From: Aulostomus chinensis
Taxonomy: Eukaryota; Chordata; Actinopteri; Syngnathiformes; Aulostomidae
DNA length: 64,000 nt
Assembly: GCA_037954235.1 (NCBI GenBank)
Contig: JBBMOA010000017.1
Location: forward strand, 20,632,027-20,696,026
Direction: 5' to 3'
Positions 35,191-48,400 of the stretch are shown in pieces (position 1 is the stretch's first letter; each line of letters starts with the position of its first letter). The position numbers were made by a program, and so were the translations under genes. Under the pieces are notes generated by a model. It was not told the origin of the DNA. It made no database searches and was given only the letters and a program-made list of their open reading frames with translations.

Positions 35191-38100
35191 TCATGAGCTC
35201 GTGCTCAAGCTCTGGAACTTCTCCCGTAAACTCTTCACCAGATTACTCTCAGACATCTTCCCTGAGCTCAGCACAGCAGCTTTAGAGGGACAGTCCGGGC
35301 CCTCCTGGGGTCCTTGGGGTCTGCTGCCTTCTGCTGCTGTCAGAGACACCTGACTGGATGTGAAGCAGCTCCTCACAGAGTCCTGAAGGTTCTGCACTTC
35401 CTGAAGTGGAAGAGATCCAAGCATGTGGTCCAAGGAGCTCCACCTGCACAGCAGGGGCTGCAGCTTGGACCGGGGCTGGGGCCAGTCCTGTACGACACCA
35501 CTGCTGTCCTCGCAGACTGGTTCAGGTGGCTGTGTGGGACTGTCTGTCTGATGAGAGCAGCCATTGCACCTGTTCATGCAGCTTTCCAGCATTCCATTTG
35601 GTAACGAGCAGCTTTCTGCTACTTTTGAGGGGTGGGGGGTCTCGGGGTCTGTTGTGTTGGGGGTGTATTTAGAGCGCAGCTCCTGCACATCAGGCCAGTG
35701 GAAGGGCTCTGACTGTGGGCTTTGTGGACTAGTGATGGAGCACTGAGGGCTGGATCCAGAGTTGGGGCTCTGCACAGGGCTTGGTGACTGCAGCTCATGA
35801 TCACAAGTGCTCAAGGGTAATCTCAAGCTGGGTTTACCTGCATACAAAAACAGACAATACAGAACAGTCACACATTGTTGTTAAAGAGACCAAGGAGGCT
35901 GTCATCTGCCTCTATTTACCCTTCCTCCTGGGTTGCTGTCTCTCCTCCTGGACAGCAGGCATGTTCTTGAACACTTGTTGACTTGCCATCTCTCGGTTCC
36001 TCTGCCAGACCATCGGTCTGTTGTTCTTTATTCGCTGGCTGTACTGACGGGCCAGCTGGAACACCTTGTTTTTCATCTTCCCCATGTCTTGTAGAATCTG
36101 GTCCTCATCCACACTTGCGCGGAAGTTAATGATCTTGGGGAGGTGAGCCTGGAAGCCTTGGCTCTTCTCTTGAGGAACAGGGGTTTTACATGGTTTAGAG
36201 GACTGGCCAGAAACCCCCTCCACGGTTTGAATGTTTGTGGTGGGTGATGTGATGGAGGAGCCATCTGAGGCTGTGCTTATTTCAGACTCCTCCACAATCT
36301 CAGGGGATTTCTTCTTGATTGTAATGTCTGCAGGATCTGAGCTGATATCCTGTACAGTCTGCTGGACTTCCTGGCTCTCCTCCTCCTCCAAATCCATGTC
36401 ATGCCAGACCCTGATCATGTCTGATGAGGGTCTGAACTCTTCAGCTGTAGTAAAAGAATCTGTGATACTCTGAGATCTGGCCTTAGCTTCCACTAATCTC
36501 TGTTGTTCAGTCCTTTGACTCCTGTCCAGGCCAGGGAGGTCAAACACAGACCACGACGTGGGCCGGTTGCGGGACAGGCCTTTCCTGTGGACAGGGACAG
36601 CCTGCTCTCGTGGGATGTTGTTAAGCTGCCGACTCAAGTTTCTGACAAGACCTGCTGGAATATAGGAGAGACTTTCCCTGCGCTTGATGCTGAAGTTAGC
36701 ATCCTGGTGCTCAGCATGTTCATAGTACCTCCTGATCTTGTGGATGAGGAGGCGGTCATGTTTAGAGAGAGTGGACCTGCGTTCCCCTTCCAATAGCAGA
36801 CCAAGAGCTGGTTCTTGCACAGGTGTTGATGGACTAGTCTCTGGAGTCACCTGTGGCTCTGGGGACAAACTGGTAGACAAAGGAGTCTTTTTTTCGAAAT
36901 CCATGCAGGCAGAGGGGCTCTTGAAGACTTCATTATCAGACAGGGGTGAGGGGCAGGCCAGAGAACCCAAGTCCTCTGAAATCAGACTGCTCCGTCTGGA
37001 CAGGCTGCTGATGAAGCATTCGGCGATCACACTCGCCTGGTCCAACACAGAACACGGTAGGATGCTCTTGCTGTCCGCCAATGCCTCCTCTTCCTCCTCT
37101 GACAGCTCACTATTTGTCAACATACTGGTCTCCTCCACTTGTAGACCAGATGAATCGCTCCCGCCTTCCTCCTCTTCGGTTTCTCTCGAGGTGTCTACAG
37201 GTTCTGGGGAGACAATTTCATGCAGTTGGGCTGGGGAGGTGGGAGGCTTGGGGCTTTGGAAGAGCGGTTCCTCCAACTGATTGCTATTTTTTGCTTGAGG
37301 GACGTCGTCCAGGGGGTCCTGCTCCTTCACGCTGACCTGAAACACGAGGGGAGTCTTTGAAAAGAGGGACATTAGAAAGGCAAACACTTGAAATCCTGCA
37401 TTAACTTAATTAACCTAAAAGCAGCCAAGATTCAAACGAATCAAGACATTGTGATTCGTTTGAATCTTGGCTGCTCAGAACTCCTCACTGGACAGCTTTT
37501 TTTTTTTTTTACCCTGGGTTTGTTCAATTGTGGCTCTAACAGTGTTCATAGTGCTGATGTCACCCGCTTACTTCAACCACTCAGCTTAATTGGTCTTTAG
37601 GCATTGCGTGATTTTGCTGGAGTTCCTGCATGTACAACATGTGCTGCTCGGAGCTGTGAGGCGGAGATAAGGTTAGACAGAAAACAACCTCAGTGCTCAC
37701 ATGCAGGAGGTGCAAAGCTACCGTGAGAATCAGGTAAGAGCTGCACCTGCTCCCAAAATCTAATTCGCAGTGGGAGCACCATCCACGGGAAAGCAGTGGG
37801 AGTGTGTGTGTGTGTGTGTGTGTGTTTATGGATTTCAAATATACAGCAGGTACTAATAACTCCAGCTATGATTTAAATGGGCCATAGAGAACTGTTCATA
37901 TCTGAGGCCGCCTATTAGAGACGTAACTTCCATAAAAGTATAATGTAACATTGAACCTGCTTGCTCTCATTCGCCGTCATAACAACAGCAGACCCACAGA
38001 GCGTCATTCTAAATATGAAATGCTTACAAAATAGGCTGAGCAACAACCTGGCAGAAGGACAGATGGGCATGAATACAGGTCACCTTCATGTGCGGGTCAA

Positions 38101-40481
38101 TAAAGCCTGGAAATGAAGCTGAATGGACACGTTTATAAATGGCGTACAAAGCTTCATCAAGTACCTCTGTGACGAGAGTTTCTTTCATGACCACATCCGC
38201 CTGTTTCTCTTCACGGCTGTGAGTTTCTGCCTCCTGTCTCTCTGTAGTATTCAATTCAGCAGCATCTCTGCTCTGATCATCCTGGAAGAACCAAACATGG
38301 GATTAAAATGACAGCTTTTATTCTAAATCCTCCTACAGAGACGACACTCTGAAGATTTCCTAAAGGTTGAACTTGTATTGTATTATGATGAAAGTGCTCA
38401 ACATGAAATGACATGTATTCATTTCTATTCAGACACAATAGGGGTGTAACAATTAACCTTAACAAAGACTATTGCAATTATGGAAATTCAGAGAGGAACA
38501 TGATCAGAAAATATGATTATCAAAGAGCAAATCTCTTGCTGTTATATTCATCATTTAATTAGATGGCTACATTAACCTTTGAAGTCGAGCAGCATTTAAC
38601 ATGAAGCCACTAGTTTTAATTCAAATCCAGGGAGGGTTTCAACAGCTTCACCATCAAACACAATTATAAAACACAGCACATTGTTACTTGACAGATGAGG
38701 GGAATATTCAGTCAGGAAGACAGTGAATGCACGAGCAGTGGGATGACCTCAACTCCAAAGAAACACCAGCAATGACATGCATCAAGTATGACATGAAGGT
38801 TTCACGGTCAACAGCCTGGGAAAGCGTCAGTCCATGCAAGAAGATGACCCGAGGTGTTGACTGTGCACGGTGCAAATGCAGGTGTTAGTTGGATCCGTTT
38901 AGAAAGACACAGAGTGTGGGAGAGAGGGCGGGAGAGCGTAGTGGGAAGCTGGTGGAATAGAGCAGGAAATGGGGAACCCGTGGGTGGCAGAAACCCTCAC
39001 CGTTGTCAAGTGAGAAGAAAGCAAAGCCCTGGCTCTATAGTGCCAGCAGGAGATGGCTGCCAGCACTGAGCTGGCAAAGTCGGCTACCTGGTCTTCTCCC
39101 ATCAATATATCCTCCTTGTAACCTTCCTCCTCCTCCTCCTCCTCCTCCTCCTCCTCCTCCTCCTCCTCCTGTGTCATCTGCTGCTCCTGGCCCACGTCAA
39201 TGGGCGAAGAGCCCAGTTTTGGGTCACAATCAGTAGGACTTAGCTGCTCCACAGAGTCTGTTCTGGGAATTAGATCCTCCACACGCAGCCTCTCAGCCTG
39301 GGGCTCAGCTAGACTGGAGGCCAGAGTAGTGACACTTGTGGCAGGCTGCAGGGAGTGCCTATCGCCCAGCAGCGCACCCTCACTGTCTGCATGCTGTGTG
39401 TGAAGTCATACACATGTGGTTTGTTATTGCAAGGCGAGTGCTAGTGCCATGTTGTGATTGCAAGGCTTTAAATGGAATGGAATCATTATAAAACTGCTTT
39501 TGCGCTGGGTGAGATATGATTTTTGTAATCCAGGGCAAGTCAGACTAGGTTTTGTGAGGTCGACACTCTCACATTCAGTTGGAGTTAGTTTTGCGTTTAC
39601 AAAGTCAGAACTGCTGAGTCAAACCTGTGCAAACCGTATCTCACCACAGCACACTGACCTAAATAAGCTGCCTCAACAGAATGAAAAAGCTCATCAAGGT
39701 CTGAAAAAAAAAAAAAAACACGAGTACACTTGAATTTCAGGCTCTTACCTTCAACACAGCTGCATGGAGAACAAGGATAAAAAGAGGAGGAGAGATTAAC
39801 AAATGAGGATGTCAATAATTCTTGAAAAAAGCATGCTCAGGGTAAACACTGCAGGACTAAACAACAACAACAAGAACAAGCAGCACTGAGGGATGCAGTA
39901 GTTAGTCTGGAACAGACTTAAGGGAGGCCTTGTGATTAGATAAATACCAATTAGAAACATCTTCTGGACATGATGCAATTATCCAGCATGTGATGACCTA
40001 CTCTCTCGCTGAGATGGGAAGGTTGACATGAAAATTGCTTCTTCATTACATTGGCTTGAAAGATTGATCCAAACAGGGAGTGAGGAGGAACTGGGGTCAA
40101 GAATACAGAGGTTTTCTCTTTCATAATGGCTGATTAGAAAAGATGAGAGCAGGAAGACGTGCAGATCTGAAGACTAAATTTGACGACTGAAAAGAGCTCG
40201 TGAATGACAAAGCCTTTGGCAAATGTGGCATACAATTAACTTTATTACCGGGGAGGACGGTGATGTGTGAGTGTGTCTTTTGATCTGTTTTTCCAGGTGT
40301 CTTTGAGGACGAACAAAGCGCGAGCGACATGGAGATGCGGACAAAATAACATTGGTAGAGGGCTGCGGAGCTGCTGGGCCACTGGACAAAACCAAGTAAT
40401 GGATCAATTGTTTTCTAAAATGACAGTTTTCTTATTACAATTTATACATACACACACACATACATACACACACACACACAC

Positions 40482-40527
<46 letters not shown>

Positions 40528-40595
40528 ACACACACACACACACACATATATATACACACATATATACACACACACACACACACATATATATACAC

Positions 40596-40634
<39 letters not shown>

Positions 40635-40645
40635 CACACATATAT

Positions 40646-40676
<31 letters not shown>

Positions 40677-40770
40677 CACACACACACGTATATATATATA
40701 TACACACACACACACATATATATATATATACACACACACACACATATATATATATATACACACACACACG

Positions 40771-40809
<39 letters not shown>

Positions 40810-40854
40810 GTATATATATATATACACACACGTATATATATATATACACACACG

Positions 40855-40885
<31 letters not shown>

Positions 40886-40989
40886 GTATATATATATATA
40901 TACACACACACGTATATATATATATATATACACACACGTATATATATATATACACACACACACACGTATATATATATATACACACACAC

Positions 40990-41038
<49 letters not shown>

Positions 41039-41066
41039 CACACACACACTGTATATATACACACAT

Positions 41067-41119
<53 letters not shown>

Positions 41120-42367
41120 AAAACACTACAATGTACCAACCTTTTGTGCTCCTTATAATTTGTTTTACAGGCTCTATAATGACAGAAAAAGGAGTTCAAT
41201 GTCAATTGAAGGTCAGTAATTCTATTTATCCTACTAACAATTCATTTATGTTGTCACGTAATAATGCCGAACATCGCACACGATTTCTATGATGCTGCGT
41301 GTGTGTTCGTGGACAGGAGGCGTGTGGTGTCATTTACCCGATCTCCTCCTTCCATTCCGTCCTGCGTGATGGAAGTCATTGGCTTGACAGGACTCGGTTC
41401 TCTTCAACCTCTCAGGACTGTAGTTGTACTTGCCGGGATCTGAGCGGCGAGAAGATGCGTCATTCCACTCACAACCGTAATCACAACAATTTCCTCCACG
41501 TACACAGAAAGGTTACGGGCTCGGACTTGTAAATTAAACAGCACTGCGCACCGTTAAACACCCACATCTCGAGAATGTGGCATTGCTGGTTGCTATGGCA
41601 ACAGTGAAACTGGTCTAAGCATAAGAATGGTTTAATAGGTAGCACTTACAGTTGGAGTTGTCCATGATGGCTTCTTTTGCCTTAACATGAAAAAAAAAGT
41701 GCTTTTAATAGAGATGACAACTCAAGGAGATGAAACCCCAGTGTGAGGCGACGATGTCGTTCACCTTCGCAGGGATGATGGTGTTGTGGTTCTCCAGAAT
41801 GAGCCTCTTAATGTGATGGGCCCACAGACGCTTCTCTTCCACTGACTTGGCCTGCAACAACAAGCAAACAACAACAAAAAATACTTATTTTGTTTTTACA
41901 ATGATTTAATGACTGCTTTGTGATATTTCTGAGTGCACGCAGCATCGTGCTGCACAGGTACCTGGACTGTGTGGGGTTGCTTGGGATGCTTGAAATGAAT
42001 GACAATGAAGAGCAGCGGATCCTTCGCGCTGTCAAGTAGCATCAGAGTGGAGCACTGCAATTAAAACCACAATTGCACGTTACTTGAAAAAATGTATTTT
42101 CTACATGTTATTTTTTTAAGTCATCCTTTTCCACTTCATCAATGATCAATACGGAAACATGCCCAAAACCCCTACTGAGATGTGGGTCTTGTAGACGTAG
42201 TGTTCCCCTCTTTTCTTGGTAATGAGAAGCATCTTCTCGAAGAGGAAGAGTGTACGGGTGTTCTTCGCCCGCAGGACATGAAAGGTGCCCTCCAGCACCA
42301 GCTCTCCATAGGTGGTCAGGTCAGGACCCTTCCAGTTGATCAGAAGAGACTGGATCTCCTGCATGCG

Positions 42368-42418
<51 letters not shown>

Positions 42419-45400
42419 CCATCTATCTGCAGTCCAATGACAATTTTTACATGTAGTCCTCATAAAAACACCCCCTACCATGAAAGCTGAGCCGGCCAGC
42501 GACTCAAACGAGGAAATCATTAAAAGAGCCGCAGTCTTCATCCAACTGGACAGGACAGACGGCTTCCAGGTCAATACCAAATTGCGAAAAACTGTGCAGG
42601 CTAATGGATTTGCCTCAGACGCTCAGAGATTGTTGGAATTTTAGAGGTTTAAAATATAGATTGACACCAAACATAGAAGTCACTGATATAAATCCAAGGT
42701 TGACTATTAGAGAGACAGAACTGTACTTTGTAATACATTTTTCAAAAAGGGGTTTCTATACACGTGTGATAATTCCAGCTGACCTGCACTCTGACGGCGT
42801 GCTCGTGTTTCCTCTTCATATCGTTGATGTACCAGGCCACTCCCGTCATGGTGTCTATGGCCTCCTGAACCACCTCGTAGCCGTCCTCATCTGAGTCAAA
42901 GTGCTTTGCAATTTCCTGTATAATTATGAAAACAAGGAGAAATCAAATCAATCTTTATTCTGACTTTTGCGCAAATGTTTCCTTTGTCCATACTTGGGTG
43001 AATGAAGCGATCAAGCATCAATTGAATTTGCACTGAAGTGAAGGAAAAAAAAGACCTCTGGTCTGTACCTGAAGCAGCAGGTGATACTTGAGGATCCTCT
43101 GGACTGGCTTGAGCAGGTACGAGCCCAAAGGCAGCGAACGCTTCAGAGCAGCCTGACGATCCCTGAAGAACTTGGCCAAAGTTTTACTCCTCATGCAGTC
43201 GGTCAGAGCCGCCACTGAGCTGGGGGGAGAGTGGAGAGATAGTCAAAGCAGGTTTCACCGGTATCACAGAAAATAAAAAAACCTCAAAATAGTATTTCTG
43301 AGCCTCTTACTTTGGGTAGTTGGTGCAATATTGAGTGTAGATTTCAAAGTATTCACTCTGAGGAAGAAAAAAAAAGGGAACTGATCACTTGTGTGTTTTT
43401 TGAGGGAGCTGATATGAGTTAGAAGAAGATAGTTACACTCACCTTATCTACAAAGCAGCGAGCGATGGCCACAGGGTCATTCTCACACATGTCCAACGAC
43501 TGCAGAAGCTCACTGAAAAGCAAAACAAGACAAAAGTGAGAAAGTTGGGTGTTAATGGAGGTCCTAAACTCAGGGAAGAGGACCAGGAAGTGAAAATAAC
43601 CACAGAAAGAAGGAGAGGACAAATGATTAGCACTTTGCAGAGTGAAATTTAACCCTTGTTATGGGATGCCACCACTAGGGGGGAGCATACACTTAGACAT
43701 GAGCCTTCAAGCATGTCCAGGGAGAGGACATGGACTGGGTTCGCATTTTTTAAAAAAGATAACGGGCTTTATTCTATATTTGAGGAGCAAAAACCTGAGA
43801 GTTGTGATGTAATATAGTGATTCATAACGTGTGCACAACCGAAGGTGGCAGAAACATGGAAAAGTACTGGAAAATGTCCACAAAAAGGATCATCAAGTCT
43901 GTAACCTACACAGTTCTACACTCTACATTCCAAAGGATGGATCAAAGCCCGTGAGGTTTGACTGAAACTGACTACAATCAAATAAGTCAACATGTTCATG
44001 GTAAATTCCTTTGTGTCGAGATTTTTTTTTTCAGCACAAAATCAATATTTGTTCATACCACATGATTACAATGTTAACACTATTCAAGGTTGGGAGAGGG
44101 TTGAGTGCAATAAAGAAAAAGAAAAAAAAATCCTGGGTAAACACAAAGTGGTCAAACAGCCGTCGCTGTCGAAAATGAATTTAATGGAAGTCCCAGAATA
44201 CTGAGAAGTCATGTTATCACCGCAGCTGTACATGTAACCTTCTACCACGGTAATCAAAAATACCTCAATCCAGAACACCTGTAAATTCAATATTCTGTGC
44301 TACAGCACATTTGATCATTGCCTTCATTCATTTGGAATTTTCATACAAACAAAAAAACAACTCCAGAACAAATTCTTGGCCTGGCTGGGATTTTTCCTTC
44401 TCCTGCTCGGAATGTACAATTTCACTCTCATCCTCCATGTCCGTCCTAATCACTTACCTTGGGAGGCAGCTGGATTTACAAGAACATTAGGTCTCACAAG
44501 ATCACGGGATCACATGGTTTACTTCAGTCTACCAGGAATACAGTGCCATGCTGGAAACAGTATTGTCTTATCACTATTGGTGGATACACACTACCTTTGC
44601 ACAGCCTTTTTGTTTGGAAAAAACTTCTACTGCATGCACTATTAAGAGCATGTGGCCTGTGTGACCGCTGGAAGAATGAATGAATGAACGAAGGGCTGTG
44701 CGAAAATCTAATCTCTCCCTACAAAATGTGTTTTCCCCTGGGCAGCCTCTGTTGCAAAATGTATAAACATGAAGCCACTCTTCACAGGCTGACACGAGCG
44801 AGCTTTCACCCAAACTAAACAGGAAGATAGATATCGTATCTTCATTCTGAAACGTCACTAAATGAGCCTCCCTCTCCAGCTGTGCTCTCTAGAGCCCTGT
44901 CAGAATCCTTTTCATCACAAGTTTGATTTAAAAAAAAAAAAAAAAGTCCAATCTACCCTACACAGGCTTCTGTGCTGTCCTGGCATTACCAGGGAGGGTC
45001 CTCACTGTGAGGGGAAAGAGGAATGTTAATGTGTGTTTTGGCAGCCAGTGTGGTCGGCCGTGTGAGCGCCAGCTGAAATAAGATGATTGAAAGTAGCGTT
45101 CGCTGCAGCACCACCTCCACTGTAAAGTGTGCTGCTGTTTGGCGTCACTGATAAGATGGTGAAGCAAGTCTCATGTATTCTGTAGCAATCCTCTTTCACT
45201 CCATTATCAAACCAAAGAATGTTGATTACATATCAAAGTGTCTAAAACAAGGAAGAGTGCAGTGCCTGTTTCCTCTTCTGCTCTGAGAACAATGTGCCTT
45301 TGTCTTTACCCATCATCAGTAACTATCTGAAAAGGGATCACGCTGTTTCGGAAGGGACTCTTACCTGTTGAACTCATAGATGTCCTCTATATTTCCAAAC

Positions 45401-48400
45401 AGAGCACACACTTGCTCTGGGCGTATGGGAAGGTTGCTCATATCGATGATGTGACCCAAGTAGTCCTGGAAAAACAGCAGCGATGGAGTTCCATTTAAAA
45501 GAACAGCTCATTTCAGTGCTTGGTGACATATGTGACACCAGCACTTGCAAATTCTTACCAGTAGAGGGAGCATGACTACGTTTTCCACCTTTTGGCTCCC
45601 CTATTTTATATGACATGTCCAGCTGGTTGCTACAGCAGTGCAGATTTGTATCAAGACTTTTTAATTTGTAAAAATAAAGGCTGCTTAATTTGTCAGTGAT
45701 CCTTTTAAGGGTTTGCTCCATTGACAAACATCTCTGTACTCTGTTGCCCGTCTAGGACTCCACTCTCCCCGGAGTATTCTCAAGCAGATAAAAATATCTA
45801 AAAACCACAGGAGCCAAATATGCCAACATCTGGATGATTTACCTCCCTCGTCCTCCATTGCACACTCACGTGCCATACAAACAAGTAGAGGAGCATGTTG
45901 ACGAGAGACAAACACGCACACAAGCGACGACTAAATAAAGAGCATAACAGTAAACAGCCTCGACAGACACCCAGTCTCCCTGACAATCTGGTGCAAATAC
46001 ACACACACACGCACGCGCGCACACACACAGCTAGAGTACAGTCACCATCACACTATTGAAAGAACTGCAGCTGGAACGTGGCTGCAGAATTCCAGTGCTG
46101 TGAGAGCAATGCTGACCTGCAGTCAGCTGGGCGTCACAGAGTCTCCCAAAGAAAATCTTGTGCTGGTGCCTGTGTTAACACCACACACATGACCTTTAGC
46201 ATACTATGTGATGCCATGTCTGGAGTTCATAGTTATACAGGCTACAGTCTTAAAACAAGACTAGGTCAACCTCATATATGACTGGACCCTGTGTTGGCAG
46301 CCAGTTGTCGGTCAATAAGGTAGCTACACGAAGTGCTCATCTGCAGTTTTTGACTGGTCCCTGTGATATTGTTGCTGTTGCATGTTCCTTAACTAAAAAA
46401 ATGGGTTCACAAAAGGTCAAAAACCATTTGACCAAGATCTGTAGATGTTATTCTGGGCTGTTTCCTTTAACATGTCCAGTTAAAAATAGTGGTACAACTG
46501 TCCTAGAAAAGGAGCACCAGAGCAGGTCAGAAAGTATCTTATATTTTGTGAATTGTAACCAAACTTTCAAAAATCTAGCAAATAAGGTGAACTGACGCAC
46601 TTATCCATCCACTAGTGTTATGTGATTATTAAGAGTTGGTTCATCAAGAGAGGAGGTAACCTGGGTGGCTTATTCTCTCAGCCACTCTGTAGAAGAAGAT
46701 GGCGTAGCAAGATGATGTCATTAAAAGGGTGCCAGTCAAACCTCACACAATCACCATGAGGGAGAAGTTTGCCTCAGAGGCTGTCTGCCAGTGAGTCCTC
46801 TCACAGAAAGCCTTTGTGAAAGCTGCAGTTTTAACCTGAACCACAACATTTTCCAAAACCTAACCTCTCTCCTACAGAAAGGCTTCCTGCCAGAAATGCT
46901 GCAGGGCAAACTTCTCCTTAGTGCAAACAAGCTCTGGTCCAGCTAAAAAGCTGGACAGTTATGAGTCACGTTTTCATCCAGATTGGAGATGCTGGAGCAG
47001 CTCAATCTGAATCCCTGAACACAGACCACATTCTTGTTCCAACAATGCTGAGTATGATGAGTCTTGGGTGTGTTCAGGCCAGGTGTTTGGGCTGCATGAA
47101 GATGTCTGAGACCAACTGGGTCAAACAGCTGTCCTACAAACATTATCTCATGGAGGGGGAGAGATATGCGACTGAGCGATAAATCTAAAAGGAAAGGTTC
47201 AGCAGCTGCTCTGGTTCAGTGTCATCAGGCGGGAGCTTTAAACGAGTTCACTGACCGGTAGTTTCACACATCCTTGTCTGATTCAAGCCCCAGAGTGACA
47301 TTGAAATAAGTCCCATGGAATCAATGTCATACTGTAGTCACAAAAGGACAGAGGATACATCTGACACAGAACATGTTCCCACACCGAAACTTGTGGAAAA
47401 ACCCATTGCTCTCCTTTTCATCCGTGTTGTTTCACTAGCTGGCGCAAAGATGGAGGTGTTTGTGTTGGCTGGGAGAGCTCAGACGAGGCTGGAGCCCGCT
47501 GCAGTGCCTGATTGTGACTGGGGCCAGACTAGGCAGGGCTGCTGCTGCCGCTCATGTCAAAAGAAATACTTAGAAGTCCTGAAAAGTGTTTGTCGGGAGC
47601 AAGTCGTTAATCAGAGACCAGCACAGACAGACACAAGGTGAGGAGAGGTGCAAGCTGGTTTCATGTTTCAGAAATGCTGCACGTGTTAAAGACATTACCA
47701 TCAGTGCAGCGGGTGCTGTCTGACAGCCGGGTGCTATGCTACACTCAGGAAGATTGAGGGCCTAGAGAGGGTACTCTGTCTGGATCCAAGACTTAAAAAA
47801 GGTGAAAAAGCAGTAAGAGATAAATGACCTGTTGAGGAGTGAAAGCATCCCCGGTGTATTGTCCATGCTTTACATCTCTATGATGTCCTCACTTTGACTA
47901 CGACCACAGAGCACAAGGTTTCAGTCTTGAAAGACTCAAACTGTGTCCCAGATTGGCCTCAGAGTTTAAACACCAGATATGAGCCCAGTCCATGATTCCA
48001 GTCTACAAGCTGTAAACTTTCACTGCACTGTAAATACACAAGATGGTTTATATACACAACACAATGATCAGATTATAAACTGCTCTGCAGCCTTGATCTG
48101 TATGAGCTAGAAATCTATAAACACTGCAGACAATACCAGATGTTAGACAAGCACTTGAGTCTGCTCACTGATTTATTTGGGAAGCATGAAATCAGAAGGG
48201 GCCTGGGACTGTCACAATGAAATAACTGCGGTAAACAATATTGCCATTTTAGGAGCAAACTGCTTTTATGAAACTGATGTAATAAAATAACAGTAAAACG
48301 CACCCTTTCAAAGTGTGAATATCTTTTTATGTAAGAATATTTGGTCATAATTTCAAATCAGAATGTGGAAAATATCATAATATCCCAAATAAATAAAACC

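Noticed and set aside
36738..37280. A 180-aa plus-strand ORF opposite the plekhg3 large exon
   Set aside because: A shadow of the minus-strand coding exon 37336-35920, which has clear homology.
37420..37475. Considered as a pre-microRNA
   Set aside because: The stem is perfectly paired, the loop is 8 nt and the total length 56 nt, unlike typical vertebrate precursors.
40267..41292. Long ORFs (222-341 aa) on both strands made of Tyr, Ile, His, Thr, Cys and Val
   Set aside because: They come entirely from the compound CA/TA microsatellite.
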